A DNA stretch of 64,000 nt, from positions 6,758,001 to 6,822,000 of the forward strand of contig NC_046683.1 in NCBI RefSeq assembly GCF_009870125.1, given 5' to 3'. The number at the start of each line of letters is the position of its first letter. The stretch's first letter is position 1. Of the stretch, positions 45,467 through 57,312 are shown piece by piece. The notes below the pieces were generated by a model. That model ran no database searches. It was not told the origin of the DNA and saw only the letters and a list, made by a program, of their open reading frames with translations. Both the position numbers and the translations under genes were made by a program. Source of the DNA: Drosophila pseudoobscura. Lineage: Eukaryota; Arthropoda; Insecta; Diptera; Drosophilidae.

Positions 45467-45662
45467 GTTTTTTCTACTTCGTACACAAAAAAAAAAGAAA
45501 CAAATCCCGCTTATTTAATTACTTTAACTTTGAGTGTAAAACGAACGGAAAAGCCTTTTTACTGGATTTTTGAATTCGCCAATTGAGCAAAAAACAGCTG
45601 AGAAAAACATTTTATCGATTTCAGATTTCAGTATTTCATTGCATGGTGTGATTATTTGTATA

Positions 45663-45673
45663 CGGTCACACTG
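45663..45673 (+). promoter_or_regulatory. Core promoter motif 1, probable unc-119 promoter
   Basis: CGGTCACACTG is an exact match to YGGTCACACTR, about 660 bases before the unc-119 start codon, with a TATCGAT sequence about 50 bases upstream. This suggests a TATA-less start site near 45.7 kb. Confidence 0.5.
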
Positions 45674-46332
45674 CTGCTCACACATACTAGATAATACTGG
45701 AGACAACAGAAGTTTGGTTTTATTAAATAGGAGAGAATGTCTCGAATTTAAACAAAACTAGATAGCTTAATGTGATCATATGCAATGGATATGTTTCTCC
45801 ACAATAGTTAAAACTTAATCCAGCAGCCACGGGGCAGCCGAAGCAGCAGGATCTGAAGCAACAAAAGCAACAGCAGCAACACCACAAAGAAAGGAAAACA
45901 TCCACACACACACACATATCCACCGACTCTTGCATGTACACACACACCCACACAGCGCGGAAGAGCAAAGGAAAAACAAACACAAGCACATAGAACAGAG
46001 CTTTTCCAGAAATTGGGTCGCGTTTTTGTGTTGTTGTTTTTGGCAAATGTTATGGCAACTCTCGATGCGTGTATATGTGTTGGTGAGTATTCGCTCACCC
46101 CTGCGTGCAGCCAGGGGTTAATTGTCCACTAATTAATGCAGTTTTCGCCCCCTCTCTAATCGACTGTTGTTGCTGCTGCAGTTTGAGCGTTGCCCCGCCG
46201 GAGCAAAGAGCGCACAGTAGGAGCGACCCCAGGAGCAGAGCAAACCCCAGCCATTCCACCAAAAGGAGACCACCCAGTAGACCTTAGCCGCAGCCACAGC
46301 CTCACAGTCGATCCATCCAGCCACGTCCAGCC

Positions 46333-47436
46333 ATGAGTGTCGTGGGCAAGCAATTGAATCCAGTGCAATCTTCCTCCGCCAGCACCGCCTCTGCTTCTGC
46401 GTCTGCCAGCACTGCTGCGGCGGCCGCCTCCGTCTCCGCCCCGGGCAGCGGTGATGGCAACGGCAGCAGCGGGGGGCCGATGGGAGCTGGAGCTGCTGCT
46501 AATGCTGGCGGAGTCGGTGCCGAGGGCAAGCGCAAGGAGGAGTCCAACGTCAGTCCCGAAGAGGTGCTGCACCTCACCAAGATCACGGACGACTACCTCT
46601 GCTCGGCCAATGCCAATGTGTTCGAAATAGACTTTACACGCTTCAAAATCCGCGATCTGGAGAGCGGTGCCGTGCTCTTTGAGATCGCCAAGCCACCCAG
46701 CGAGCAATTTCCGGACGGTCTGTCCGTGGAGGAGACAATGCTGGCCGCCGCCGAGGAGCTATCGCTTGACGACACTGCCGACCCCAATGCCGGACGCTAT
46801 GTACGCTATCAGTTTACTCCGGCATTTCTCAACCTAAAAACTGTGGGCGCCACGTAAGTGTCTCCCCATATACATATATATGTATGTACATATAGGTCTC
46901 TATCATGGCTGCTAACCTTTGTTCCTTCCCCAGGGTGGAGTTCACTGTGGGCAGTCAGCCAGTGAACAATTTTCGAATGATAGAGCGCCACTTCTTCCGT
47001 GATCGCCTGCTGAAAACCTTTGACTTTGAGTTTGGCTACTGCATTCCGTATTCGAAGAACACTTGCGAGCACATCTACGAGTTTCCTAATCTTCCACCCG
47101 ACCTAGGTAGGCAGTGGGGCGCCACTTTACATACATAAGTGCAGGCGCAGCAATGGGCTGCTGCCAAAAAAAAAGGGAAAAAGAGCTGAAATCTCTCCCT
47201 TCTCTCTGTGTTTGTGGGTCAAGGCTACAACATAGTGGAAGGCCCGACCTTTAGGGCGTGGAACTGCACTACTAACTCTCTCTCTCTCTCTCTCTCTTTC
47301 TCTACCTGTGATTGCAGTTGCTGAAATGATATCGAGCCCCTTTGAGACGCGCTCGGACAGCTTTTACTTTGTGGAGAATCGTCTTGTCATGCACAACAAG
47401 GCCGACTACGCCTACGATGGCGGCATTATCGTCTAA
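46333..47436 (+). CDS. unc-119: unc-119, lipid-binding trafficking chaperone
   Basis: UNC119 proteins fold as a PDE6-delta-like beta sandwich that holds myristoylated N-termini and releases its cargo by Arl GTPase action, supporting ciliary and neuronal trafficking. Three exons, 46333-46853, 46934-47106 and 47318-47436, join in phase (donors GTAAGT and GTAGGC; acceptors CCCCAG and TTGCAG) to give 270 residues. The N-terminal 75 or so residues are Ser/Ala/Gly low complexity. The conserved core runs from [17 protein letters not shown] through [13 protein letters not shown] and [17 protein letters not shown] to the C-terminal end [11 protein letters not shown], all typical UNC119 landmarks. The long CA-rich sequence after the stop is probably 3' UTR. 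The gene converges with the ABHD11-like gene. Confidence 0.95.
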
Positions 47437-49015
47437 ACAAACTACAAACCAAAAGCCACAAGCAAAACAAAAGCACAAAATACAAAAAAAATGAACAAAG
47501 AGAGAGAACTAGAGCAAAACTAATAACTAAACAAACAAAGCAAAATGAAGAACTAAGAAAAGCTGTGAGACAAAATCAATGACTTTCTCTCACACACAAA
47601 ACACCTCTCATGTACACATACCACACACACACACACACACACCCGAACACACATCAAATTGAAGACATTATCAAAACCATTTTAGCCTTAGCACAAAAGT
47701 TTATACCCACCATTCCTGTTTGATGTTTGATGTATTGTATACACTCCACCACTCCAAGAACACACATCACACGACACCCACAGCCACACCATCTCGCACG
47801 CAGAACTGTGTTCATTTATGGATAATTTGTAACCTTTTGACTATATTATTTGTAAGTGCAATGTGATTTCCCCCTAATTTACATGTATTTATTCTTAGTT
47901 TGTAAGTAAAAACCACATACAAAAACAAAACAAAACAAAACCCACATATACACACGTATACACGTATATATTATATGCTTACACAAACACGGATAAACCC
48001 AAAAACAACAAGAGCAAAAAAAGAAATTCGAACACTTGCCTTGCTGTCAATTTTTTTGTATGCAGCATACGGGATACGGATTCTATCCAAGCTTCTTCAT
48101 GGCATTCGTTTCGTGTCTGTGTAATGTATATTTTTTAACAACAAGAAAAAACGAAAACAAACAAACAAAAACATACAATCGAACTATACTTATGGAGAAA
48201 ACGGAAAATCTGATCTGAAAATCATACGCCGAACAAGGATGAGAAATTAAATTACATTTTAAATGTAACAAAAAATAACCAGAAATTGAATGGAATTCTT
48301 TGATTAGTTAAGGGAACAGCTGTTCTGTGAAATAAGCTATTCATCCATCATGATTACGATTAGGAAGCATTTAGCTGAGGCTCTGATGCTATCAAAAAAT
48401 TGTCAAACGATGCGACCTTCAGTCCGGCTGGACTTTGTCCCATCCAACTCTGCACTCAAAATTCCTTCTTAGATTCCTCTCTAATTAGAATTGAATTCTA
48501 ATTATGTGTCATAAAGCTGATGCAAATAGTTTTTGAATAAGGTAAGGTATGGTGGGATTCGACAGAAGGAAGCGGATCCGAAGGCAAAAAGCTCAACAAA
48601 GTCTGGATGAGCTCCGAAAATAAGAGTCAGATCCTGGTATTTCAAAAAATATATGCGTATCCTAGAAATCTGATCTACATCTAACGAAAATAATGGCAAT
48701 TGGACCTTAATAGAGATCAGGAATACTGCTGTATGCCGTTCTCTGTTTTTCTCTCATGATAGATATGCTGCTTATAAGATAATTAGTATCTGACAGGCGG
48801 AGGTATCTTATGTTCGGAGCATCCCAACAGGATGTTAAGTGCATTGATCATGCGCACCGTGTTGCAATGTACTGCTATCTCGTTCTATTTTATGCTGTTG
48901 TCCTCCTATGTTGAGCTCCTGTAAAACGATCGGAGATTTTCAAGAAGAAAACATTGTGTGCTTTGGTGTCTCTTTCTTATAAACTGCTTTGTACAATTTG
49001 AATCGCTAGAGAATC
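47437..49015. other. unc-119 3' UTR and convergent intergenic DNA
   Basis: CA-rich, low-complexity A-rich sequence to about 48.25 kb is likely unc-119 3' UTR. An ATTAAA variant signal lies at 48246-48251. The rest should include the 3' UTR of the minus-strand hydrolase gene. No coding frame was recognised. Confidence 0.45.
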
Positions 49016-50256
49016 TCATGAGGCACTCAAAGGCCTGTTGAGAAATTCGGTGACAATTGATATGAACTGCTGCGGCTGTTCGAAGTGCACTAGATGGTGG
49101 GCATTCAGCCAATGGATTTCGGCATTGGGGAACATTTCCAGAATCTGCGGCCAGTCCTCGCGTCTGTTAAGGTAGGATGGAGGAGATAGATTAAGGAACA
49201 GTCGTAGAACATGGGCACAGCCGAACAAGCTTACTTCATGTATGGCGACTGAGTGCCGCAAATAAAGGTGGTTGGCCCCCGATACGGTGGCAGGGACGCA
49301 AAGTGTGATCGGTAGTCGTGAAAGCGTGGCAGGAATTCGTTCAGCAGCTTCGCATTGCAGGCCCACGAGAACCTGAAGGTAGGACAACGAAAGATGAAGA
49401 TATTATATAGCTGCGGTGGACGCATTACTTACGCTCCAGTTTGGGGATCCTTCCTCAGATTTAGCATGATAAACTGCACAGTTTCACTCGAGTCGGTGGC
49501 CTTCAGCAGCTGCTGCTGGGCCAGCTTTCGTCCCTCGGACAAGGGCAGATCCGGCGAGAGGGAGAGATTAATCATGGCATCGAATATGCGCTGCATTTCG
49601 CCAGTGGAGCGGGGCACACGAATGGGAGAAATGTCAACGACAATTAGACGTTCCGTCATTTCCGGCTGCATTGGGTGTAGCGAAGAGTTCTTTTTAGTGG
49701 CTTCGTCTGGCGGGCATGCCGCGCACATACATACATACATGTGGGCAAAGAGCATCATTGAGCGACCGCCCATGCTGTGGCCCATCAGGCAGGCTTTTGT
49801 ATAGGATCGCATCTCCAGGAAGCGGCGCACATCGTTCGACATTGACGGCGAGTTGTGGGTGGTTGTGTGAGGGCTTTCGCCATGATTCCGGGCATCCACT
49901 GTGTAGATCTGTACATGGAAGATTCACGTTTTCAGTTGATACAACACGCATTGGTGGGTGGTGTTAGGTGTCGTGCGTGCTCCACTAACCTTCCTGTTGG
50001 TCCGCTGGGCCAGGGCTTTGCTGATACCACGCCAATTCTGCTTGGAGCCGAACAGGCCGTGCATTGTGATGAGCGGTGCCTGGCTGGAGTCGCTGGTTTG
50101 GCCCTCAAACAGCTCGAAGCTCATGTCGATGGGACTGGATGCGTAGAGCCGCTGTGTCGCTCCGCAGAGTGGTGCTGTGGCCCAGGCAGTTGTTGGTGGG
50201 CATTTTGCGTTAAATCTGCAAATTTGCAGGAAACGTAACGTTTTCGCCAGCAGCAT
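49016..50256 (-). CDS. CG2059: ABHD11-like alpha/beta hydrolase (CG2059-type)
   Basis: Alpha/beta-hydrolase fold serine hydrolase of the ABHD11/YbfF family; the vertebrate member is mitochondrial. Five minus-strand exons, 50256-49990, 49908-49735, 49665-49433, 49372-49235 and 49163-49016, give 319 residues. The start MLLAKTLRFLQICRFNAK is Arg/Lys/Leu-rich and free of acid residues, consistent with a mitochondrial targeting peptide. Family motifs in order are HGLFGSKQNW (oxyanion region), DARNHGES, the nucleophile elbow GHSMGG, ERLIVVDISP, and FICGTQSPYM before a terminal HHLVHFEQP that carries the catalytic histidine. The 69-base intron 49666-49734 is a stop-free multiple of three, so a simple translation runs through it; the family alignment (KYPELVERL in relatives, MYPEMTERL here) shows it is spliced out. 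The gene is divergent from the ZC3H18-like gene. Confidence 0.92.
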
Positions 50257-51299
50257 CGCTATTTGTGGAGGAGGAGGGGGGGACACTAGTGTTTGCAGGC
50301 CATAGCAAAATGAAAATACCAGAGGCTTAGATAAATTTATGATTGCATAATCCAACCATCATTGAAAAATCAAAATGTATTAGATTTACAGTGAATTTCT
50401 GTCTGTGAAGATCTTTTTTTGGCAAATTAATTGCCAAATATTTAATTCATTTGGAAAATAGTGCTGTTAGGCGCAAAAAGTCTGGCAGGGTGGCAGTACC
50501 AGTCGATAGATTTGCTCTCTGTTTTGTGGTGGTTTCATCGCAACGTTGCGTCGCATTACGTTTTATACCGTTGGGAGCATTCCATACTCTAGCGAAAAGT
50601 ATATCATAGAATTGAGAAATGGTTTGTCATACCAGGCTCTAATAAATGCAACGATAGTTTGCTCAACTTTTTATTAAATCTTCTGCTTACAAAGACCAAG
50701 AATAGGCATTGGGATCTAGTTATATAAGTTATATATATTGGAAAACAGAATTTTAATATTTACCAAAAGAAATAGGGTATACGACCACCGGATGACAAAC
50801 AACAATGACATAACATGTCATTCCCACTTACGTTTTATTCTTTAATGTTTTTGCTTAAACCCTAGTTTAGACACAATTACAGAAAAAGGATTACCTAAAA
50901 TTAGCCAGCCATTTAGAAAATCAATGGCATAAAATTATGTGGGCAGAGCTGGGAGTCTAGCCAGCTATTACACAACGGAATACGTTTTATATTTTTGACC
51001 TTTTTTTGCTAAAAAATTAAATTTAAATTTATTTAAAACAAGCCAGTCAAGTAGAAAATCTAATCATTAATCGGATACATTTATTTGGGCAGGGCTGAAG
51101 GTTATATCTAGCTTGTAATATTCGACAAAATATAAAAAAACGAGGAATATGTATGATGGAACTTAAATAATTCGTCGCTATATTAAGGGAATATTTTTAA
51201 ATGGGACGATATATTTTGGTATATTTCCGGTATATTTCCGGACGAAATATTTTTATCGAATTATAAGCGGTCACACTGGTAATGCGGCCATATTTTCGG
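50257..51299. promoter_or_regulatory. Divergent promoter region, CG2059-type and ZC3H18-like genes
   Basis: About 1 kb between two head-to-head genes. The right end carries a clear housekeeping-type array (51216-51278). On the left, only loose TCGATA-type sequence near 50503 suggests the hydrolase promoter. No coding frame was recognised. Confidence 0.5.
51216..51278 (+). promoter_or_regulatory. Motif 6 repeats plus motif 1, ZC3H18-like gene promoter
   Basis: Two GGTATATTTCC blocks (51216-51227 and 51228-51239) are followed by an exact motif 1, CGGTCACACTG, at 51268-51278. The layout resembles the Atg5 promoter and predicts transcription starting around 51.3 kb. Confidence 0.6.
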
Positions 51300-53522
51300 T
51301 AATGCGGCTTTGGTGACGAAGAAATTGGAATAACATATTCTCGGCTGCCCGTAAGAACACCAAGACAACGTGCTAACTAATTCAGGTAAAAGTGATAATA
51401 AAGCTGCAGCAATATCTTAAAATTGCGCAAGGACAGTGGGTAGAAAGCCCATTGCCAATCGCCCCCGACATCCGACACACAGCACAGCCATAGGACAGCC
51501 AGAAGCAGCGCACACATTGAAGGCGAAAGCGACGCGCAGACAGGCAGAAGACAGTCTGGCAGTCGGGGCAGACAGATTGAAGAAATCGACGAAAACGATT
51601 GATTCCCTGTGGCGGTGCTGAAAGAGGCGCCGATCTGGTGGCACTCTCGCGTGTCCGTGCCCGCGACCGCACTTCTCATCCCATTCGTCCCCATCCATAG
51701 GTAAGCAGCAACAACAATATTGTACATATTGCAACGAAAAGCAACCAACAAATTCATTTCTTTTCAAGTATTCTATTTTTCCCACCCAAAAAAAAAAATA
51801 ATAATCAAATAAAACTCAAGTCAACTGCGTATGTGAAAAGTGGTTTATGCAAAAATAGCAAAATAAAGAGTATATTTGAGCAAAAGTAAAATATTAAGTG
51901 CAAAGTAAACACTTAATGGACCCCTTTCTTTTGAGCAGACTCTTCTCTGTCTGTTCGTCGGTCGCGAAAAGTGCGAAAAAAGTCCGGCAGTTAAGTTAAA
52001 CTCTCTATCTCTCTCACACCTTATCCCTCTGTGTTAACAGTAACAGTGTCTGTGTCTCGTAGTGTCTCTCCCACATGCCATAATGTATATGTATGGGAGA
52101 GTGTGAGTCGAGTGTCGAGTCGAGTGTATGTGTGTGTGTACTTTCATTGGAGCGGGAAGAGAGCAAAAGGCTGTATTTTTCTGACTTTATTGAAAGTAAA
52201 GTATTCCGTTACCCGTTGTTTCCCCCCGTAGCCGTACGGGTCGCTGCTGCTTTGCCCTTGCTCTCTCTCTCACTCAAATATCCGTCTCAATGTTCCGTAT
52301 CTCACGTTCGCGAAAAGTCTCGAGAAAAACGAAGAACAAACGAAAGAAGCGGCACACAGAACACACATACACATCAACAAATTAATATCAAAATGAAAAT
52401 GAAAGAAAAGATAAACATAAACCAAATTAAAAGCGAAATGAAGGTAAGAATTCAACAAAAACGTAAAACAAAAACAAAAAAAAAACCAAAAAACCAAAAA
52501 TATTACGAAAAACTCTATATCCCTCTTTACCCCCAAGAAATAAAAACCACTCACCACAACCATCGCCACCACCAGCACCACATTCGACAGCAACCGATCC
52601 ACCAAGCACATTCTTGGGAGTCGATATTCATTAAGTAATCGAGAGCGCATCGATATTTGTTGGGTGGTGTCTGTTGAACGGTGGTGACCCTGACCTTGGC
52701 CTCGTCCTTGGCTGCTTTGGTCGCCCTCATCATTGTCGTTTCCGTTAGAATGGTGGATATCTGTAGCCTGAATAAATCGATATCGCATCCCTAGGGGATT
52801 ACTGTCAGTTCTTCCGAGTCGTAAACCCTGTTCTACGTCGCTTCTGGGCAACCAACAAATCATCGATTACGATAGCTAGCAGCAAGGACTTTTAAATAAC
52901 AAGATATTGCATCGGGAACAAATTCAATTTTAGTTTTCTTCCTTGTCTTTCGTCTCGGACTGCGGAACGCTGCCTCCTTGATTCTGTTCTTGTCTGTTCA
53001 GTCCAATGCCCTTGGCAGGTGAGTCGGTCCCAAAATCCTTCAACAAATGCACAGTCCTTGGTTGCAATTTGTTATTCTATTATTGAGCACTCCGATTTCC
53101 ACCATTCGCTTGTGCATCAGTTTGCAGTGTCATGCCCAAGCAATGTATTTTGCTTTTACTTTCTTGGGACCGCGCATTCTTGCGCATCGCCAAAGACGGT
53201 GTACTGTGTACGGGTGGCCACGAAAAATCCATAGAACGCTTTAGAACAGCTTTTTGGGAGCTGATGCAGAATCTTGGCATTGCTCCCAGTCTTTGCTCGC
53301 AGACCATTGTCTTCCTTCCATTATGCTCCATTTTGTGCGTCGGCCCATAGTCCGACGGTTGGCTTATCGACTTGACGATTAAGGTTATCGATCATATATA
53401 CATGGATAAACTGTGTACGAAAGTTTTCCCGATTGACCTCTAGTAACCCCCTTCTCGTCTCTGCACCTCCAGGAACACAGCGAACGGAGCTGCTGCTGCC
53501 CCACAAGGGATAAGGCTTGCCC
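51300..53522 (+). other. Probable 5' UTR exons and introns of the ZC3H18-like gene
   Basis: Good donor sites at 51701 (TAG then GTAAGC) and about 53021 (CAG then GTGAGT), with an acceptor about 50 bases before the start codon (CTCCAG near 53472), suggest one or two non-coding 5' exons and long introns. The exon starts are inferred. Confidence 0.45.
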
Positions 53523-56500
53523 ATGCACACCATGGAGTCGGATGACTCACGAGCCAGCACGAACCCGTCCAACTCAAGCGAGTCCCGCTCGAACTCACCC
53601 GTAAAGGATACGGGCGGCGGTGCGGACGAGGACGCGTCTAGCCATGCGGCGGATATGACATCCATCGCCGTTGCAGCCGCCGCCACCGCTGCTGCAATGA
53701 AAAGATCCCGGCGGGCGGACTCCACCAGCAGCTCCTCGTCCAACTCCAGTTCCAGCTCGAACCGCAGCCAAAGGTCAAAGTTGCAGAACAAGAGCTCAAG
53801 CAGCAGTTCGGGTAGCGTCAGTGATAGCAGCAGTAGCAGCAGTTCCGGCAGCGAGGACGAAGCCGACCCAGAACCAGATCGGGGGGTGATCGAGCGGCCG
53901 CGTGACCGAGAGGAGACCACCAACACCGACTCGAGACCCGACTCGCGGCCCGACTCAGTGCCACCGACGGCGGGGGGCAGTGTTGGATCACCGAATGCCG
54001 CCACCAAATCACCACAGAACTCGCTTCTCTCCTCGGTTAGAAGCCGCAGCAATAGTCCGCAGCTGTACAACCAGGCGGCTGTGGATCTCAACATTAGCCA
54101 CGAGGATTTGAGCGATGTGAGTGAAATTGACACAGACGAGAAGCGGGCGTCGTCGAAGAACTCACTCCATCCCGATGTAGATGATGATGACGGGGCCATT
54201 TCCAATGACACACTGCCAGGTCTCGGCGATGATGAGGAGGATGGCGCAGCCGGTGGAAAACTGAACGGCAAGGCTCCACGTATAAACAGTCCACAGGAGA
54301 GACGAGGATCACCTACAGAATCAAATGTGAGATGGATTTACCGCTCTGCCCCTTTTTCCTGGTCTAATCTTTTGACTTTTTCTTCCAGACTGAGGACAGC
54401 ACTAATGGCAGGGAGGCTCTGCCAATGACGGTTCTGCAGGAGGATGATCTTGTCAAGACACACGATGACGATGCTCTCGATTTTGAGGCGGAGGAGGGCG
54501 AGTGTCCGGACATAGCCAGAGACAGGGACCAGGGCAATGCCGATGCAAAAGCCAATCAAACAAACACTACAGTAAAGGGCGCCTCATCGTCACCCACGTC
54601 CACATCCAATCGACACTCGGACGATGACGATGGCGAAGTGGAAGGCGGCGAGAAGGATATCGACGAAGGCGGCGTTTTTGGCGATGACGATAAAAATGGC
54701 GCACTGGAGGTTGAAAGCGCCGCAGAAATTGCAGCTGCTGCCAAAAAGAAAAAGGACGAGGAGGAGCTGGAGGAGGGCGAGGTGTCCGATGAGGATGAGA
54801 AGCGGCCCGAAGAAACAGAACCGAAGCCCATCTGTAGATTTTATACGCGCGGCCAGTGTACCTGGGGCATGAGCTGTCGCTTCCTGCATCCAGGGGTCAC
54901 CGACAAGGGAAATTACACAATGTTCGAGGGTCTCGTTCGATCCGTGCCCATGCAGGGCGGCAGCGGAGGTGGTGGCGGCGGGGGTGGCGTTGGTAGCGTT
55001 AGTGCTGGCGGTGGCGGAGGCGGCGGCGGTGGTAGCGGTGTCTCTGCCCCGCGACCAGTCAGTGCATATGCCCCACACCCCGCATCGCCGGCCGACTATC
55101 ATGACTATCGGAATGAGAGGCCGCCGTTGCATCATCGACCGCCGCCGGTGCATCATGCGCCGAGCATGTATGGAAACCATCACGAGGCGAGGCCTGTCCT
55201 GTTGCCGGATGGGCCCGTGGTGGTGGAGAACGCCTGGGAGCGGGGACTGCGCACGGCCAAGGAGATGATGCGGAAGGCGAACAAACGGAAGGAGCAGGAT
55301 ATGGACTTTGAGGACAAGAAAATGAACCTAACCCTCTCGCCCGACGAGCTTGAGAAGGATCCGTACTACCTTAAGGAACGGGGGAACAACAGCAGCCCGT
55401 CCGGCTCACAGTCACCAGCACCGGTGCGTGAGCAGCAACTTGCACTTCCACTACCCATGCATCTACCAGCATCATCTACTGGCAGTCATGCTAATTCCCG
55501 CGCTCTCTTCCCCTTGCAGTACCCAATGTACGGTCCGCCGGCGCCGGAGCGTTACGGCCGGCCACAGTATATGGCGATGCCGTATGAGGATGTGGATGCG
55601 TATGGCAGGATGACCAGATATCGGGAGCTACCACCACACCGAATGCCACACTACGAGGATGATCGACGTCTGCGTCCCGCACGGGAGGTGATCGTCCAGC
55701 GTGTGGAGTCCGCGAGTGGCAGGGGCGATGAGTGGAGCGATCCCTGGATGAGATCCAAATCGATGGGACGTGGCTCGTACGAGCGGGACGATCGTCGCAG
55801 ACGTGACCGCCGGAGCTACACATCCAACACATCATATTCCAGTTCAAACAGTTCTCAGAGCGACTCCAGCACGGATTCGTCTCGCTCCAGCAGTGCCTCG
55901 GACCACAAGCGACGCGGCGGCGCCGGCTACGGCGCCGGTGGTGGCGGTGGCGGTGGCTCGCACAAGGTGCCTGCCTCTGCCAGGCGGCCACCGGCAGGAC
56001 GAGCGGTGCGTTCGCCCAGCCAGATACCGCGTCGACGACGAAACTCGACAAGTAAGTGGGGAATATCCTTTGGATATCCTTGGGTATCATTATTCGAATG
56101 CTAATCTCTATTTCCATCCACAGAGGTAAGCCCCTCACCCTCCTACAAGAGAGGCGCTGGCCTGGAAAAGCGCAACAGTCCCGCCTCGAAGCGGAAGAAG
56201 GTCTCTTCGCCTTCGTCCAAGAAGTTCGACAAAAGGAGGCGAGGTCACAGCTCCACCTCATCTGAATCAGGTAATAGCAATTGCTATATCTATATCTATA
56301 TCTTTATCTATAAAGGATAGACTTATTCGGGTATATATGATTCCTTTTGGGCTATAGATTCATCGGATACCTCCTATTCAGATTCAGAATCGGGATCTTC
56401 ATCGTCGACCACATCGTTGGAGTCACCGCAGAAGAGAATACGAGCCACGGACAAGGCGCTTAATGAGCGTAAATTAATTAAAAAGCGTAAGTCTCCACCA

Positions 56501-56847
56501 CTTTCATGTTCCTCAAAGTAAAATGAAGAATTTGCATCATGTTTTTTCTCATTTTCATTTAAATAGCCGCTGAACAAGCGACCAAAAAGCGTTCGCCGAT
56601 TTCCATTGAGATTAAGAAGCCATCGACCATGGTGGGGGTATCCGCGCTGGCATCGCCAATACACTCAGGCGAACCGGACAAGCATGGTCATTCACCCATC
56701 AAGGATAAGATCAAGGAAAAGGATAAGGATAAGGACAAGGACACGGATAAGGATGGCGGCGGCAAGCATTCAAGAAGGGAAGAGCTGCTTAAGCAGCTGC
56801 GTGCCGTCGAGGATGCGATTGCCAAGAAGCGATCAAAGCTCACCTGA
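53523..56847 (+). CDS. CG1677: ZC3H18-like CCCH zinc finger protein (CG1677-type)
   Basis: Nuclear RNA-surveillance adaptor family; vertebrate ZC3H18 links the cap-binding/ARS2 complex to the exosome. Five coding exons, 53523-54326, 54389-56051, 56124-56270, 56358-56486 and 56567-56847, give 1,007 residues, or 975 if the stop-free 96-base segment 55424-55519 (GTGCGT to TTGCAG) is spliced. The second ATG (53532, ACCATGG) has better context and could be the true start. The N-terminus is Ser-rich and acidic, with SR-type runs. One CCCH finger at about residues 402-430 has C-X7-C-X5-C-X3-H spacing (CRFYTRGQC then TWGMSC and RFLH), inside the KPICRFY block seen in ZC3H18. Poly-Gly, Arg/Ser-rich and Lys/Asp-repeat segments follow, ending in a predicted coiled coil (REELLKQLRAVEDAIAKKRSK), as in ZC3H18. 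Confidence 0.9.
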
Positions 56848-57306
56848 TTGCCACCGGCACCGGCACCGGCAGCACCACCACCTATCCTCCTCATTGCTCT
56901 TATCGTAGTAGTCATTGTTGCCCCCCACTTATACTTTCAACACGAAGCCCAAACCCAAACCCAAACCCTTACCAATTCCCTTACGCAAGTCGAATCGCTT
57001 GCAATCTTCAGCAGGAGCCCCTGTAACCACAACGGAGGCGGCCACATCCCGCTATTATGATCATGAAAAACCTGTTGTTTATTTACAAGTTATACTACTT
57101 AGATGTAACGCTACATTCGCATCGTATTCTTTCGATATCATGGCTAGCCTTGGCTCCTTGGAGCCCAGTTGAGCGCAATTCAAATTACAATACACATTTC
57201 AGTGCATTTAGTCTTAACACACCTCCCCTTTTTTTTTGTTTCAATCCGCATTGACTACCACCAAGAAATGATGGAACATTTAATTAACTGTTTATAATAG
57301 GTCCAG

Positions 57307-57312
57307 AATAAA
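57307..57312 (+). terminator. Polyadenylation signal, ZC3H18-like gene
   Basis: AATAAA 460 bases after the stop codon. GT-rich sequence follows within 40 bases, consistent with a cleavage site. Confidence 0.55.

Noticed and set aside
53321..54271. 316-codon minus-strand frame opposite the ZC3H18-like gene
   Set aside because: It mirrors the Ser- and acid-rich coding strand and has no recognisable domain.
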